Made by a program: the position numbers and the translations under genes | The notes under the pieces: generated by a model | Seen by the model: only the letters and a program-made list of their open reading frames with translations | The model's database searches: none | Told to the model about the DNA's origin: nothing | Source: Fonsecaea monophora | Lineage: Eukaryota > Ascomycota > Eurotiomycetes > Chaetothyriales > Herpotrichiellaceae | NCBI RefSeq assembly: GCF_001642475.1 | Contig: NW_019173939.1 | Span: forward strand, 248,001 to 312,000 | Length of the DNA stretch: 64,000 bases | Reading direction: 5' to 3' | In this document: positions 22,601-34,400 of the stretch, piece after piece | Layout: every line of letters begins with the position of its first letter | Numbering within the stretch: the stretch's first letter is position 1

Positions 22601-23107
22601 TGCTTGGATGACCCTTTTCTTGTCAAGCAACGTTTTCAGACGAAGAGAAAACTGGACCGGGGTTAGAGGTCAACTTAGTCAACATGTGAATTTCTATACC
22701 TCTGCCTCTTTCTGGAGATAGAAGACGTTGACCTTTTCTATCTCACGTTCCTACAACTTGTATCAGAGAATGGCGGGAAGCGCGGAAGATGATGAGGCGC
22801 CCACCAGTCGGAAGAAGAAAACCTCTTTATTCGCTCTAAGTGCGGCCTGTGCGTCGAGGGTGGTGGGACCTCCTTGGGCGCTAATGGTAGGAGTAGCACT
22901 GAGTTGTTTGATGAGCTGAATGACATGGTGAGCAGAGTCTTCTCTTAACGAATACATAAAGTCTTGTCACACCCTTTTGAGGGCCTTGTAGTTGAGGAAA
23001 CTGGCCGCATATTCAGGAAGATCCAACTGCTGGCGTTGGATCTGCTTGCCGAATTTCCTGATTGGATTAGTGCCAGGGTATGAGAGGAATCGAAGAGAAC
23101 GTTACAT
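19696..23107 (-). CDS. nuc-2: NUC-2/PHO81-type CDK inhibitor: SPX, ankyrin and GDPD-like domains
   Basis: Eight coding exons (minus): 23107-23106, 23057-22973, 22915-22805, 22750-22700, 22651-22511, 22460-22413, 22363-22346, 22293-19696; 1017 residues, close to Neurospora NUC-2. The ATG is split AT|G by a 48-base intron. Residues 1-170 form the SPX domain (MKFGKQIQRQQLDLPEYAAS start; later ILKKWDKTSK), which senses inositol pyrophosphates. Six to seven ankyrin units lie at about 283-518. The C-terminal 400 residues resemble a glycerophosphodiester phosphodiesterase domain, but I see no catalytic HRG motif, as in PHO81. The family inhibits the PHO80-PHO85 cyclin-CDK at low phosphate so that the PHO4/NUC-1 factor enters the nucleus. 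The ending RFNETVDM matches the family. Very confident identity; the 22412 donor (GTCTGG) is weak. Confidence 0.93.
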
Positions 23108-24498
23108 GTTTGGTGGTGCGAGGGTATAAAAGAGATTGACTCAAATGACACTATAACGAATAGAGTCGGCCCTGACAAGGCTCTTTTGGGGGGCCCCGCG
23201 ATGCGCGACACTTTTCCAGGTGTGTTAGCGGACAGAAGGACCACTCTGCGATGGTCGAAGAAGCGGTATATGTGACATTGGGTGAGCGAGAAGCGGTGGG
23301 AGAATGCCGTTCAAGGCGAGGCTTGAATGGTGGAAAGTTCTTTCTGTGAGCAGGATGTGTGTTTGATGCGAGCTTTGCTCCCAATGTTGAAATTTTCGGT
23401 ACCAAGGTGGCCCGGACGTCAGGCTCGGGTCCAACGATGGTTTAGGGCTCACAAGACCGTGTGTTCGTGAAAGAGCAGAGGAACCAGTTGGGGAAGAGGA
23501 TGCAACAACCGAGTTGAGATGCGCCTGGCCGAATGAGCGAATCAAGAGACACGAATCAAGCACGCGGTGCTTCGGAGAGCAGTTGTGACACTGTCAGATG
23601 GTTGCAGGATATGCTTGGTGCCTCGTTGAAAGGGATCTTCGGAATAGATCACAGTCACAAATTGGAGTGAAATTAGAGAGCCGTCGTCGAGATGCGCACA
23701 GAGTAATCAGCTCTTGCTCAGGAAATTGTGCTGAACTCTTTGCATGTGCCCGACCATCATGATGGATCAAATGATTGCACTAGTATAGAAGTTTTTCCGG
23801 GATGCATTATTTCGTGCAGTGTGCCGACAGCCAATCAGATCGGGGCTCCCAGAAGGGGCTTGGCATAGATCATACCGGCTTGGCGCGCTTCCCGCTCGCC
23901 GCGTCGCTCGCTCGCCCCCATGGCGCATTCTTTGTGTCACCGCAGTTCTGCATTTGGACTTGTTAAGGGTCATGCCTCTGTGTACAATTGCCGCAAACAG
24001 AAGCGTTGTTGTCGCGGAAAGAGGAAGATACCCGTCTTCGAGTTGGCATCAAAGGACTGTCTGCACTTTGTTACCAGGCAGGTATCAACTAGCCTTATGC
24101 GCATGCACTCGATAAAGACCTTTTATTCGATTCCGTCTCATCAAGGCTGTCTCTTATCTCTCTACGTGGTGGGACTCTTCTTCGCATTGGTGATGTTGGT
24201 ATTTGAGATCCAAGGGAGTGGCCGTTGACCGTTCCAACCCGCTCGTTCGTGCCTTCGATGACGCCAGCCCTTTGCGAATTTATCCCTTGAACACTCGAGT
24301 ACAAACGCGCAGCCTGTCAACCATCTCACCCACAAAAAGACGAGAAAGAGTATATTAGTTTACTTTGTCACTTCTTTACTATTTCTTTCTGCCACATCTC
24401 ATTCATTCTCTTGCCTCGAAAGACAAGACACGCTTCATCCCCTCAACTCTAGGAACAGAAGAGTACATCCCAGCAGCTCGCGTGCTGCCCCATTGACC
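23108..24498. other. Divergent promoter region of the NUC-2-like and Pro-rich genes
   Basis: About 1.4 kb with no supported gene. The plus-strand part before 24499 is rich in C and T (24330-24420), a common feature of fungal core promoters. Small frames on either strand lack motifs. Part of the first 5' exon of the minus-strand gene must lie directly above 23107. Confidence 0.5.
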
Positions 24499-25380
24499 AT
24501 GGCGCCCATACCAGTCCATTCTGCCTCGCCCATAAACACCAACCTCCCGTCGCATCCTCTCGGTGTACTGACGCCCAGCACTGCCGCTGCTCGGTATACG
24601 CCTTTAGACGATGAGTGCCAGCCAACTTCCACAAGCCGTTCCAGCGGTCCCTTATTCTCACAGCAGCCTGCGCACCCTGGAGCACCGGCAGTCCCGCAAC
24701 CAACCAACACGTTAGCCAGCAGTTACAACAATAGATATGAAGCGACACCCACTTCAACCAACACGATAACCACATCCGAGTTCAGCCCTCCACCACCGCA
24801 GCCAGGTGCAGTGCCCTTACCTTTTACAAGTCCTTCACCACAGTCCACCGTACCCCTTCCTCCACAGCCCCTCGAAATCCCACGGTATCAACCAGGGTTG
24901 TCACCACACGCATCCCCACAGCGTCAGATGGTTGTCCCTGTACAAGCACAAACTCCCACACACTCCCGCCCACTGCCCATTCAATCCCCGTCGTCCACCG
25001 CCTACATGCCATACACGCCGACCCGTTCCATCCCACCTGCAGGCGTAACTTCCACCACCACAAGTCCCAGCTACAACTTCTCGCAGCCTCAGGATCTCTC
25101 CCACCCGCCAGGGTATCAACAAGACCATCATAGCTCCTTTGACGACAAACCCGTCGAATCGTGCCAAGAGAACGACTACCGCGCCACCCTTTCCCCACTA
25201 TCATACTCGAAAAGAGGTGGCATATTGGACGGAGAATGGGGCGGTTATGGCTCGGAAGACAGCGACTCGAACGGCACGGTCGTGAAGACGGCCATGTTGT
25301 GGGCAAGGGCCGCAGGCAAAAGACTGAGTGCGACGGAAAGGCAGATATGGAAGCATATCAATGGCGAAGATGATATTTGA
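24499..25380 (+). CDS. Proline/serine-rich protein with conserved C-terminal helix
   Basis: Single exon, 293 residues from the ATG at 24499 (the frame is open slightly upstream but without ATG). Residues 1-215 are Pro/Ser/Thr-rich and probably disordered, with many SP and TP sites. Residues 235-293 are different: an acidic Gly-rich linker (GGILDGEWGGYGSEDSDSN) leads into a basic amphipathic helix, TAMLWARAAGKRLSATERQI, and ends WKHINGEDDI. The end is the part likely to be conserved in relatives. I do not recognise a named family; a scaffold or regulator is a guess. Confidence 0.65.
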   Translation: MAPIPVHSASPINTNLPSHPLGVLTPSTAAARYTPLDDECQPTSTSRSSGPLFSQQPAHPGAPAVPQPTNTLASSYNNRYEATPTSTNTITTSEFSPPPPQPGAVPLPFTSPSPQSTVPLPPQPLEIPRYQPGLSPHASPQRQMVVPVQAQTPTHSRPLPIQSPSSTAYMPYTPTRSIPPAGVTSTTTSPSYNFSQPQDLSHPPGYQQDHHSSFDDKPVESCQENDYRATLSPLSYSKRGGILDGEWGGYGSEDSDSNGTVVKTAMLWARAAGKRLSATERQIWKHINGEDDI

Positions 25381-26451
25381 GATTCAGACCCTAGTGGTAC
25401 ATACACTGGCGGAGGCGGGAGCAGTACTTTCTTTTTGTTTCGAGACAAGAGTTGTGTGTTAACGATGAAGGGGTAAACGGTTCATGGAAGGACAAGGCAG
25501 AAAGCAGGGAAAAGGTTATCGATCCGGTCAGCGGCACAGGGGCATATAACCTGGATGATTTACCCTACGAAAGACACTTCTTTCACTCTCTTACGAACAA
25601 AATGCATGGACTTGGTGGTACTGGGATCGTCGAAAGGGCAACAATATCTTGCTGTTTGTTGGGAATGCTTGGGACTTGAGTTAGCGAAGCCGTTCGTCCG
25701 CTACTCCGTAGAACAAGGATAAGGATTGGCGGAGGGCTAATGTACCAGTAGACGTACCTATCTATCTACCCAGTACCAATATGGATATCTGCTGAGCAAA
25801 AATGCGGTCTGGGACTAAAAGGGTTGGAAAAAAAAAGGGTGAAGACTACTTTCAGATCTTCCTGCAAGGGATTCCCTAGTCATTGGGTGGCGGGTACGAG
25901 ATAGATGGATGCGACTTAGTACTGCGATGGCAGTTCGTTGATGTCGCTACTAAGCGGACCAACGAACGCAGTTACAGTCAGCCACAAAAATCATCCGAGG
26001 CGAGAGAGTGTACTCAGACAATGGAGGGCCACTGCGAAAATTAAAGGGTTCAGAGACTGCAGGAGGGAGCAAAGTGAGATGCTTGAAAGCACAAGTCGAG
26101 GCAGTAAAGTACAATTGCAGACCGGAGTGAAAGAAACGAAAGGATGTTGTAAAGCAAGAAACCCCATTGCATATTGTGAACAAAACCCCCAACGAGTTTC
26201 AACGTGGCCATTTCCCCTCGTCAATCCCCGTTTGTGTCGTCTCTATTTGCAAAATGTGTTTCATCTTCCTCGACTTGGTCGCCGCACCCCAGCACCTGCA
26301 ACCAACCTCACCATATCATCGTACAGTCTCGCACCACCTTTTGAACCTTCCAACTGAAGGCGCGCCATTACCCCCATTGCACCTCAACTACACCATTTTG
26401 TGCGATTGGAACAGTCGCTTGTCGGATAGTCGCAGTAAAGTGACGAGGCGC
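25381..26451. other. Intergenic between convergent genes
   Basis: 1.1 kb with short frames only; 3' regions of the Pro-rich gene and of the ADP/ATP carrier. Nothing else recognised. Confidence 0.45.
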
Positions 26452-28084
26452 TTAGCCAGAACCGCCCTTGAACTTCTTGCCGAACATGAGAAGTTGGACC
26501 TCTGCAAAATTTGTTAGCACAAGAGATGCATCGATGAGAGCGGGTTGAAACATACGGTCGTAGATGGAGAGCACACCGGCACCAGCGACACCACGGAGAA
26601 TGTTGGCACCAGCACCCTTGAAGAAGGACCGGACACCCTCGGCAGCCATGATCTTCTGGGCAGCATCGAAAGAGCTCTTGTATTTGACAGCCTGTGTTAT
26701 GTGGTTAGAGAAGTGCGGATCCTGCAGCTGTAACCGGTGGTAAACTTACCTCGCCGGACGTCATCATCATGCGACGACGGATGGTATCAAGAGGGTAGGA
26801 AGCGATACCGGCACCAGTGGTGACACCCCAGCCGAGCAAGAAAGAGGCCAAGAAGTTACCCTCAAGAGGACCGACCAAGAGAACAGGCTTGATGGAGTCG
26901 TACATGCCGAAGTACAGACCACGGTAGACGATTATACCAAGGACCGAAGGACCGAAACCACGGTAGAGACCGGCAATACCATCGGAAGCCAGGGTCTTGC
27001 GGTAGACATCGACGAGACCGTTGAATTGACGCTCACCACCCTTAGAAGCAGACTTGGCATCGTTGGCAAGACGGGTACTGTGAATATCTGTATCAGCATA
27101 CTGGAAGGGTGTTTGTGTGGGGTGTGAGACATACCGAGCATAATCGAGGGAGTAGACGAAGAGGAGGGAAGTGGCACCAGCAGCACCACCCGAGGCCAAG
27201 TTACCGGCCATCCACTTCCAGTATCCATCGCGCTCCTTCTTGAAGGCGAACATCGACTTGTAGGTATCACGGAAGGCGAAGTTGAGCGCCTGGGTAGGGA
27301 AGTATCGGATAACGTTGGCAGTGTTACCTCTCCACAGAGCCATAACACCCTCGCTCTTCATGGTTCTGCTGAAGCAGTCGACGATACCGGTGTATTTGCG
27401 GTCAAGACGACCGGCTTTAAGCATTTCATCCTATACGTCACGGTGTAAGTGGTTATGCTCGGTATGGTCAATTTGAGTGTGGTCATCATATCAACGGGTA
27501 TTGATAAGAAAATTTTTCTGGGCATATTGTCTGGGGGATCTGTTGGGCATGGCAGAGGGTTTCGTATGCCTCATGCAGATGTGTTCGATGGGGGTGGAGC
27601 AGGTACACATACCTGATTCTGGATCAAGAGCTTGACACGCTCAATGGGAGCAGCGGCAGTTTTCTAGCAAAATTTGTCAGCTTTACGGTTCACATTCACT
27701 GTCTACCGGAACTGGAGAGTTACTCACCGAGACAGCGGCAGAAACACCACCCATCAAAAAGTCGACGACGAAACCTAGGGTCCACAATTAGTTCCGATTG
27801 ACCGCGGCTTCTGATGATCGAATCGTCGAGGCGAGGCCCAGAGCTCGTCGAGTCCTGGACGTCGACATCAATGACAGTGAGGTCTTACCGGGCATGCCCC
27901 ATATCGTCTTGGACCCTTGGTCCACTTCTCTAGATGGCAGGAGTCAGCATCAGTATGCACAAGTTCGGCTGGAAGTGTGCTCGGAGGCAGTCCGTGCAGC
28001 TCAAGGAGGCCGCTCGGTAACGATAACTGCTGCAGAACAGCACGAATCGACAGCGGATAGAGTGTGAACTAACCCTTTGGCCAT
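26452..28084 (-). CDS. Mitochondrial ADP/ATP carrier (adenine nucleotide translocase)
   Basis: Eight exons (minus): 28084-28074, 27929-27889, 27774-27728, 27663-27613, 27430-27135, 27077-26750, 26691-26556, 26501-26452; 319 residues. Every junction is GT-AG and keeps phase. The first coding exon is only 11 bases (ATG plus two codons and two bases), followed by a 144-base intron. It has the three mitochondrial-carrier repeats with PIERVK, SLDYAR and PLDTIRRR motifs, and the RRRMMM signature that defines ADP/ATP carriers. It exchanges cytosolic ADP for matrix ATP across the inner membrane. The exon-dense 5' half and compact introns are typical of highly expressed carrier genes. Codon use is strongly biased (GGT, GCC, AAG), also as expected for high expression. 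Confidence 0.96.
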
Positions 28085-28961
28085 CTTGACGGTGGTTATG
28101 AAGAACTAAGGACTATGATTGAGAGGAGAGAAGGAAGGGCAGTGATGGGTGGACGCAAGAAAAAGATGCGAAGATGCGAAAAAGAAAGATGGAGGAAGTT
28201 TAGAAGCGGACAGGTATTTTTCAAAGGGATTGGGAGCTCGACTCGTGCTAAACCTAATATGGTAAGGCCCGGATCTCCCTCAGCACAACCGTCAATGCGA
28301 GGTGCTTGTGTGCACTTTTCCCGAGCGACCAGCGAAATCTCAGCACTGTCCGCCCCGGGCAATTATCGTCCGCAATCAAAATTTTGTCTCCGCTGAGGGA
28401 AAAAAAGATCACTCTCTGCACAGCAACCGGCTCGCCCGTGGCCCCTATCGCGCTTGCCCGGGGGATGGTGTCAGGCTCTGATCAGCCACTGGACGGCTCC
28501 TTCGGTTGCCTACAAGACCATCGCACTCAACCAAAGTAGTTACTTTCTCAAAATATCGCCCATTCTTCCGCCCATTTTTCCGGAAAGCAGTCTTGCTCCC
28601 TCATCGATCCACAGCTTCTCCAGAGATCTCCAGAGAACCTTAACTGGGCCGCATGAGGCTCTTTAACAGGTACGAATACGAGTGGAGGGTTTTGTAATCT
28701 TTTTGAACACGCTCCCTGCCTGAAAAAGGGGGTACTGAACACACCTATGTCGGTCATGGGAAACATTGAGGACATCGAATACCGACACATGAGGGGTCCC
28801 ACTAAGGGCATGTGAACCTGATCTACCGAGTACATCCATCACAAGAAATGGTGGCAAGGCTGAGGGGGCGTCGCTCACCCTGACCTAAGTTTGCTTCCCC
28901 TTTTCCTTCCGAGGTCCAGGAGTTCAAAAGGCTCCATACTTGGTATACACCTCCACAATAA
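28085..28961. other. Promoter region of the ADP/ATP carrier, and 3' end of KRI1
   Basis: 0.9 kb. One TACCGAGTA motif (reverse of TACTCGGTA) at 28824. No supported gene in either orientation. Confidence 0.45.
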
Positions 28962-30846
28962 TCAAGCAACAGTATCGACTTCTGTCTTCGACTTCTTGTT
29001 CCTCCTTCTCTTCTTTTTCTTGGCTCCCTCTGTCCTGATGTCTACTGCAGCTTCATCTCCTTCATCCCTGTCTTGACCGGCCTCAGGTTGCGCAGGAATC
29101 AAATTGCTTGCCTGCAATCCTTCCTCGTTGCCAAAGGTGTCCAACCGCCACTTCCTCAACCGTGCTTTCTTCCCCAGATTCTTCAGGTCCTTGCGCTTCT
29201 TCTCTGGATCGCGGAATGATGCCAGTTTCTTGAGCCCGACAAACTCATTCAATTTCTTGTCATCGGCTAGCAATATATCTCTTGCAGTAAGACCAAAGCT
29301 CTTGGGAGATGTCTCACGGTATGTGAATCCACCAGTCTTCTTGTTGGGCAAGGATGCGTCGAGCTCCAATTGAAGTTGATCAGCCACTAGTTGTTCAATG
29401 ATCCGTCGTTCTTTCTTTGTGTCCCGCTTGCTCTCTTCCACAGACCGCTTGACTTTCTTCGCCTTCTTTGGAAGAGGTTCTTCATCAGTGAGACTGAAGT
29501 CTGCTTTATCGTTTTCTTCGAAATCAGGCACTATGTCCTTGATGTCTAGGTCATCGTCAAATTTGGGCTTTCGAGGTTTCCGCTTTTTTCCACCCGTGTC
29601 GTCGTCGCTCGGGAGATCTTCCTCTGCGTAGTATTCATCGCCAAACCGTTTCTGCATCATCTCCTCCCATTTGGTGTCATCCCAATCGTCGTCAACCAAG
29701 TGCGCCCAATCCTCTGGCCGCAAGTCCTGAGTCTTGATACCGGCAGCCCGCTTAATTCTACGCACCTTCTCTTCAAGCTCTTCAATTTTTAACTTGCGAA
29801 GACGGGCTTTTTCTTCCTTTCGCTGCTGCTTTTCAGCTTCTTTCTTCGCCTTCTCTGCTTCTCGCTTCTTTTGTCGCGGATTCGCCTCTTGTCTCCGAAC
29901 AGAGTATTTGGCAGCCAAGTCTCTCGCATGAGAGCGCAGAGTCTCGTTTGATTTCTCAGGGTCCTCGAATCGCAGATTGTATGCCTCTTCAAACTCATCT
30001 GCTCTCTTGTCTTCTTCATCGTCGTCCGACTCGAAAGGGTGCAGATTAGAAGGGTCCGGAGCCGCCCAAGCCCGAGAGGCCATGAAGTTTGACAAGAAAG
30101 TTTCAGGATCCTTTTCCGCGCTTTCCACGTCCAAAGCAACCTCAGATCTAGGTAGCTTTTCCCTTCTCTTCGCGCTGAGAAACTGATGTTCCTCTTCTTC
30201 GTCCTCGTCATCCTCGTGCTCTGCGGCAGCGTTGATCTCTCCGATGATGGACTTCTTTAGCTGCTCTTGCTCTTGGTTGTATGTCAGAGGGACAGGATCT
30301 TCTTCTTCCGGCTGGACACCACCATTCAGTAAGGTCTGCCTGTGGTAATCTTGAAGGTGCATCGGCTTCTCCTTTCTGGTCTTCGTAGTTGCGTCGCCCT
30401 CGTCGTTATTGTTGGTATAAAACGTGACGTTCTTGTCATAAACACGGGGATCTTTCGAACGAATTGCGTTGAGGGTAGCCATGATCTCTGAATCAAGGGC
30501 TTCTGTGGCCAGCTCCCCTTCATCTTCAGACTCGCTGGTCGAGTCATCGTCCGAGGCAGAACTTTCGTCGTCGCGGGAGGGAGATTCGACTTCACCTCGC
30601 TTACGCTTTCGTGAGCTGGAAGATTTGCCCAGCTTCTCCTCTACTGTACAAAAGATCAGTCTCAATATGTTCTCATCAGTAGGAGGGAGAAAAGTCCATA
30701 CATCTCTGTAGTTCCTCTCGTTTCTTGTTGTGTTCAAATCGGCGCGCATACGCCTCGTTGACCTTGAGTTCGCCGCTTTGTGGGACATCGGCACCACCAT
30801 CCTCGCTGTCGGACGAGGAGTCGCTACTAAGCAATTCACGAGCCAT
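28962..30846 (-). CDS. KRI1: KRI1-family ribosome biogenesis protein
   Basis: Exons (minus) 30846-30702 and 30643-28962, 608 residues. The intron is GTATGG to TGTACAG (58 bases), joined phase 1 as AGA|T + TA, giving ELQRLEEKLGK. The start is the ATG at 30846 (MARELLSSDSSSDSEDG); a longer open frame upstream of the acceptor is in another frame and is an artefact. The protein is extremely charged, with acidic Ser/Asp/Glu tracts and Lys/Arg coiled coils. The conserved C-terminal part is present: the Kri1 core with DILLADDKKLNEFVGLKKLA and RDPEKKRKDLKNLGKKARLR, then a basic nuclear-localisation-like tail (KKKKRRRNKK). KRI1 acts in the nucleolus in 40S maturation with KRR1. Intergenic 592 bases separate it from the divergent SIP3-like gene. 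Confidence 0.93.
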
Positions 30847-31438
30847 GGTTTGTGAGACACATATGCTCAGAAAGACGGAAACTGTTCTTCTGTCCGGGGG
30901 TGAATTTTGTCGGATTGGCCTTTCAATTCTCAAAAATTTCTCCGCATGCCCAGACCCAGATAAGCCTGGATGGAGGAGAAACAGACGGGTATTAGGCAGG
31001 TATACCGAGTGGCTTGGGGACCGTTGCAGCGTTGGTACCCATCGGGTACCTACATCTGTAGTAATAATTGGCGTGGCGGATGCCTACGCAGGCGCCTGCG
31101 AGATAGTAAGATCCGGAGTATGTACCTCGACCTCCACATCATGTACGAGTGAGTATACGCAGGGTTCGCGACTTTGGTTTCTTGGAGACGCGATTGTATC
31201 GATTACCTACCAGCCTACGTACCCTACTGCTACCACTTCTCTAGCAACATTATTCACCGCACGATCTTCCTGAATCAACTTACTCTGCCTTACACGGTAC
31301 TCGCCTCCCTCTTCGTTGGTTCGCTATCCTCGAGGCCGGTCTCTGTCAGGCTCGCTTTTGCAGAAATGAAGGCCCATACATGATTCAATCCAACTCCTGA
31401 TTCTTCCACCCCAAGTTCCGCGCCTCCGCACGTCCCAA
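30847..31438. other. Bidirectional promoter between KRI1 and the SIP3/LAM gene
   Basis: 592 bases between two divergent ATGs. A CCTACG/CGTAC-rich stretch lies at 31035-31150. No gene supported. Confidence 0.5.
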
Positions 31439-34400
31439 ATGGCGCAGGCACCGCCGCCCGTCGATGACGTGGGAAGACTGATCAATCTGATTCCTGTCGG
31501 TTTGAAGGAAGCTGCGATCGATTCGCCCACCGCCCGCGCCACCGTTGTTCACTATGGAGAGCAAGTCGATCTCCTTGAGAAATGGCTCGACGACTATGCC
31601 AAAGCCTCCACGAGACTCGTTTCCGAAGCCCTGACCCTAGAAAATGTCCTCAACAACTTCATAGCCCACGCCGTTCTGCCCGTGAACATCTCCGAGTCAA
31701 TGCTGGATCATGACTACAGCATCCTGGCTATGAAAAAGTTCGCTGACGGCGCCAAAGATTATTGGATGAGCATGATAGCAGTGGTCAAGAGATTATCTAC
31801 TATGGTGATTGATCCCATAAGACAATTCCTTCAGAATGACTTGCGGGCTTTCAAAGATGCGCGCCGAACGGTAGAGGCTACTCAGAAAACCTTTGAACAT
31901 CTGCAAGGAAAATATGCTGGGTTGGGCAAATCGAAAGAACCTTCATCGCTCAGAGAGGAAGCCTTTCAATTGCATGAAGCCCGCAAGCTCTACATCAAGG
32001 CGATCATGGACTTCTCCAGTATGGCACCACAGTTTCGATTTGCTCTGGATAAGCTCCTGGTCAAGGTCTTCTTTGAGCAATGGCGTGAGATGCGACTCTC
32101 GCGTGACAATACAGCCGCGACATTCCAACGGAGCGCTGAGGAGATGCAGAGGATTAAGGGCTGGCTCTCGGAATTGGAGGCCAATGAAAAAACATTCCGC
32201 AGAGAGCTCATGATGGCGAAGAAACAGCTGGAGGATGCCGCCGAGCTTGAAACCCGGCCTTCACGAGAGTTGGAGGATTACACTTTGTCGACTGTTCCTC
32301 CATTTGCTGGTCATGGCCATAGCGCCAGCACTTCAACCCTTCAACGCTCACCCAAAAAGCCCACGTCCCAAACCGGTGAGAAGCAAGGCTGGCTGTTCCT
32401 CCGAACCTACAGTGGGAAACCAACGCGAACTGTCTGGGTAAAGAGGTGGGCATTCGTTCGAAATGGAGTCTTCGGCTGGCTGCTGCAAGGCACGAGAGCA
32501 GGAGGTGTTGAGGAGAGTGAGAGAATTGGTGTTCTGCTATGCAATGTGCGCCCCGCCCCGGCAGAAGAACGTCGCTTCTGTTTCGAGCTTAAGACCAACA
32601 AGAATACGATCCTCCTTCAAGCAGAAACCCAGTCAGAGCTTGTGGAGTGGATTGACGCCTTTCACATTGCCAAATCCAGGGCGGTGGATGATGGTGATGG
32701 AATCCGCGGCTTCACTTCTGGTACTGGGAATATTCAAGCTGGTGCAGCATTTGCAATAAGCGCGCCACCAATTCCCGAATTTGGTACTTTCATCCTTGGG
32801 TCGACGGAGCCGGGTGCTGTTGGAGAGGATATCGCCGCGCTGGAAAAGACCCACACCTTACCGATTCCAGGGACCGAACATGGACGTGAGAGCAGTATGG
32901 ACTTACCTAGGAGGTCAACAGCCTTTGATGAAGGCGGCCATCGTGATACTGCCTCTCGCATCATTTCTAAGCTCGATTTACACAGAAAGAGTCCAGCTCC
33001 AACCCAGGTATCCGCCAGCCCATCGACACCAAATCTCCCCGTTGGTATTGCAGGCTTGATTGCCGCCACTCATGGTCCCATGCCTATCGGTGGAAGTACT
33101 CCGTTGCTCCAAAATGCCGACGGCGAGTTCTCTAGGCCACGAAGTGCATTTACTTTGGCCCTTCGAGACATGCCTGCCAGCAGTCTTGCACCTTCGACGT
33201 TGGCTGCGGTACCATCTCCTACCAACCTGAGCAAGTCGGCAGTGATCATTACCGGAGAGCGTGGTCTGAGTCCTGCCCCGGACAAGACTGGACTTCCTAC
33301 GGGGCTTGTGGTCAACACCTGGGGGACGTCCTGTACAGCCTTTTTGAACCGACTTGAACGGACTGGCCCAAATGATAAGGCCGAAGTCAAACTCCTAGCG
33401 CAGCGGACCCCGACGCTTCAACCATCATTTTCTCTTCCAAAAGCATCCGCTACGCCTACTCGGCCGGCTGTTCCCCTCCAAAATAGTATTCCACACCTTG
33501 ACTTAAGTGTGCCCCAAATGGGAGGCACTCGAAGCAGAACTCCCTCGCCAAGTAAGAAACAGCACAGGAGCACTATAAGTGTGGATCGAGATACTGCGAG
33601 ACACTTCAATACCGACCTACTCGTGCCTGACTTCCCCAACTATTATCCTTTGCAGCTCAAGTCTCAGGACGCACAGTTCCGCCTTCTGTTTCCAAATGTG
33701 AAACGCGACGACAGACTAGTCATGGTGTTTAGGGCGACCTGGAACCCAGGTGAACAACAAGAATTCCCCGGCCGAGTCTACGTGACTTCCAGGGACATCT
33801 ACTTCTACAGCAACCACCTAGGCTTGGTCCTGACGTCGTGTGTGCCTCTTGGATCCATTGACGAGGCCACTGCTGCTCCCGGACGAGACTGTGACTTTAT
33901 CTTCCTGCATCTCAAGGATGCCGCAAGCGACGCCGCTAACCGACGCATCACAATCAAAACATTTCTCGAGCCGTTGAGACTTCTGCAAAGGCGCTTGAAC
34001 TTTTTGATAAGAAATAGTGCTTCCGACGAGCCTCTCGACTTGGAGGGGCTAATGAAGGCTCTGATCAAAATGGAGACCGAGAGCCCTGACAGGAGCCCCA
34101 GTCTGGAAAGCTGGGAAGATGTGTCCCCAAACACGCCTGTCGATACGGGTGGGCCCCGATATCGTGGTAGAGCGTCAACTATCGGAACTGAAATACGAGG
34201 CCCACTGCGAGTTGACCGTGCTTTACATCACACTCAACTAGGCCGGAGGGAATCGAAGTTCAAATTGCCCGCCCAACCGGTGATTTATACGCCCCCAGGA
34301 AATCTGCGACTAGCCGTCGAGAAGGAGTTTGACATCAGCGCTAAGGCATTATTCCATGTCATGTTTGGAGATAAGAGCGCTTTGTGGCAATTGCTTCAAC

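Noticed and set aside
24824..25306. 160-residue minus-strand frame
   Set aside because: Antisense of the proline-rich protein; Trp/Gly richness is the reverse complement of Pro codons.
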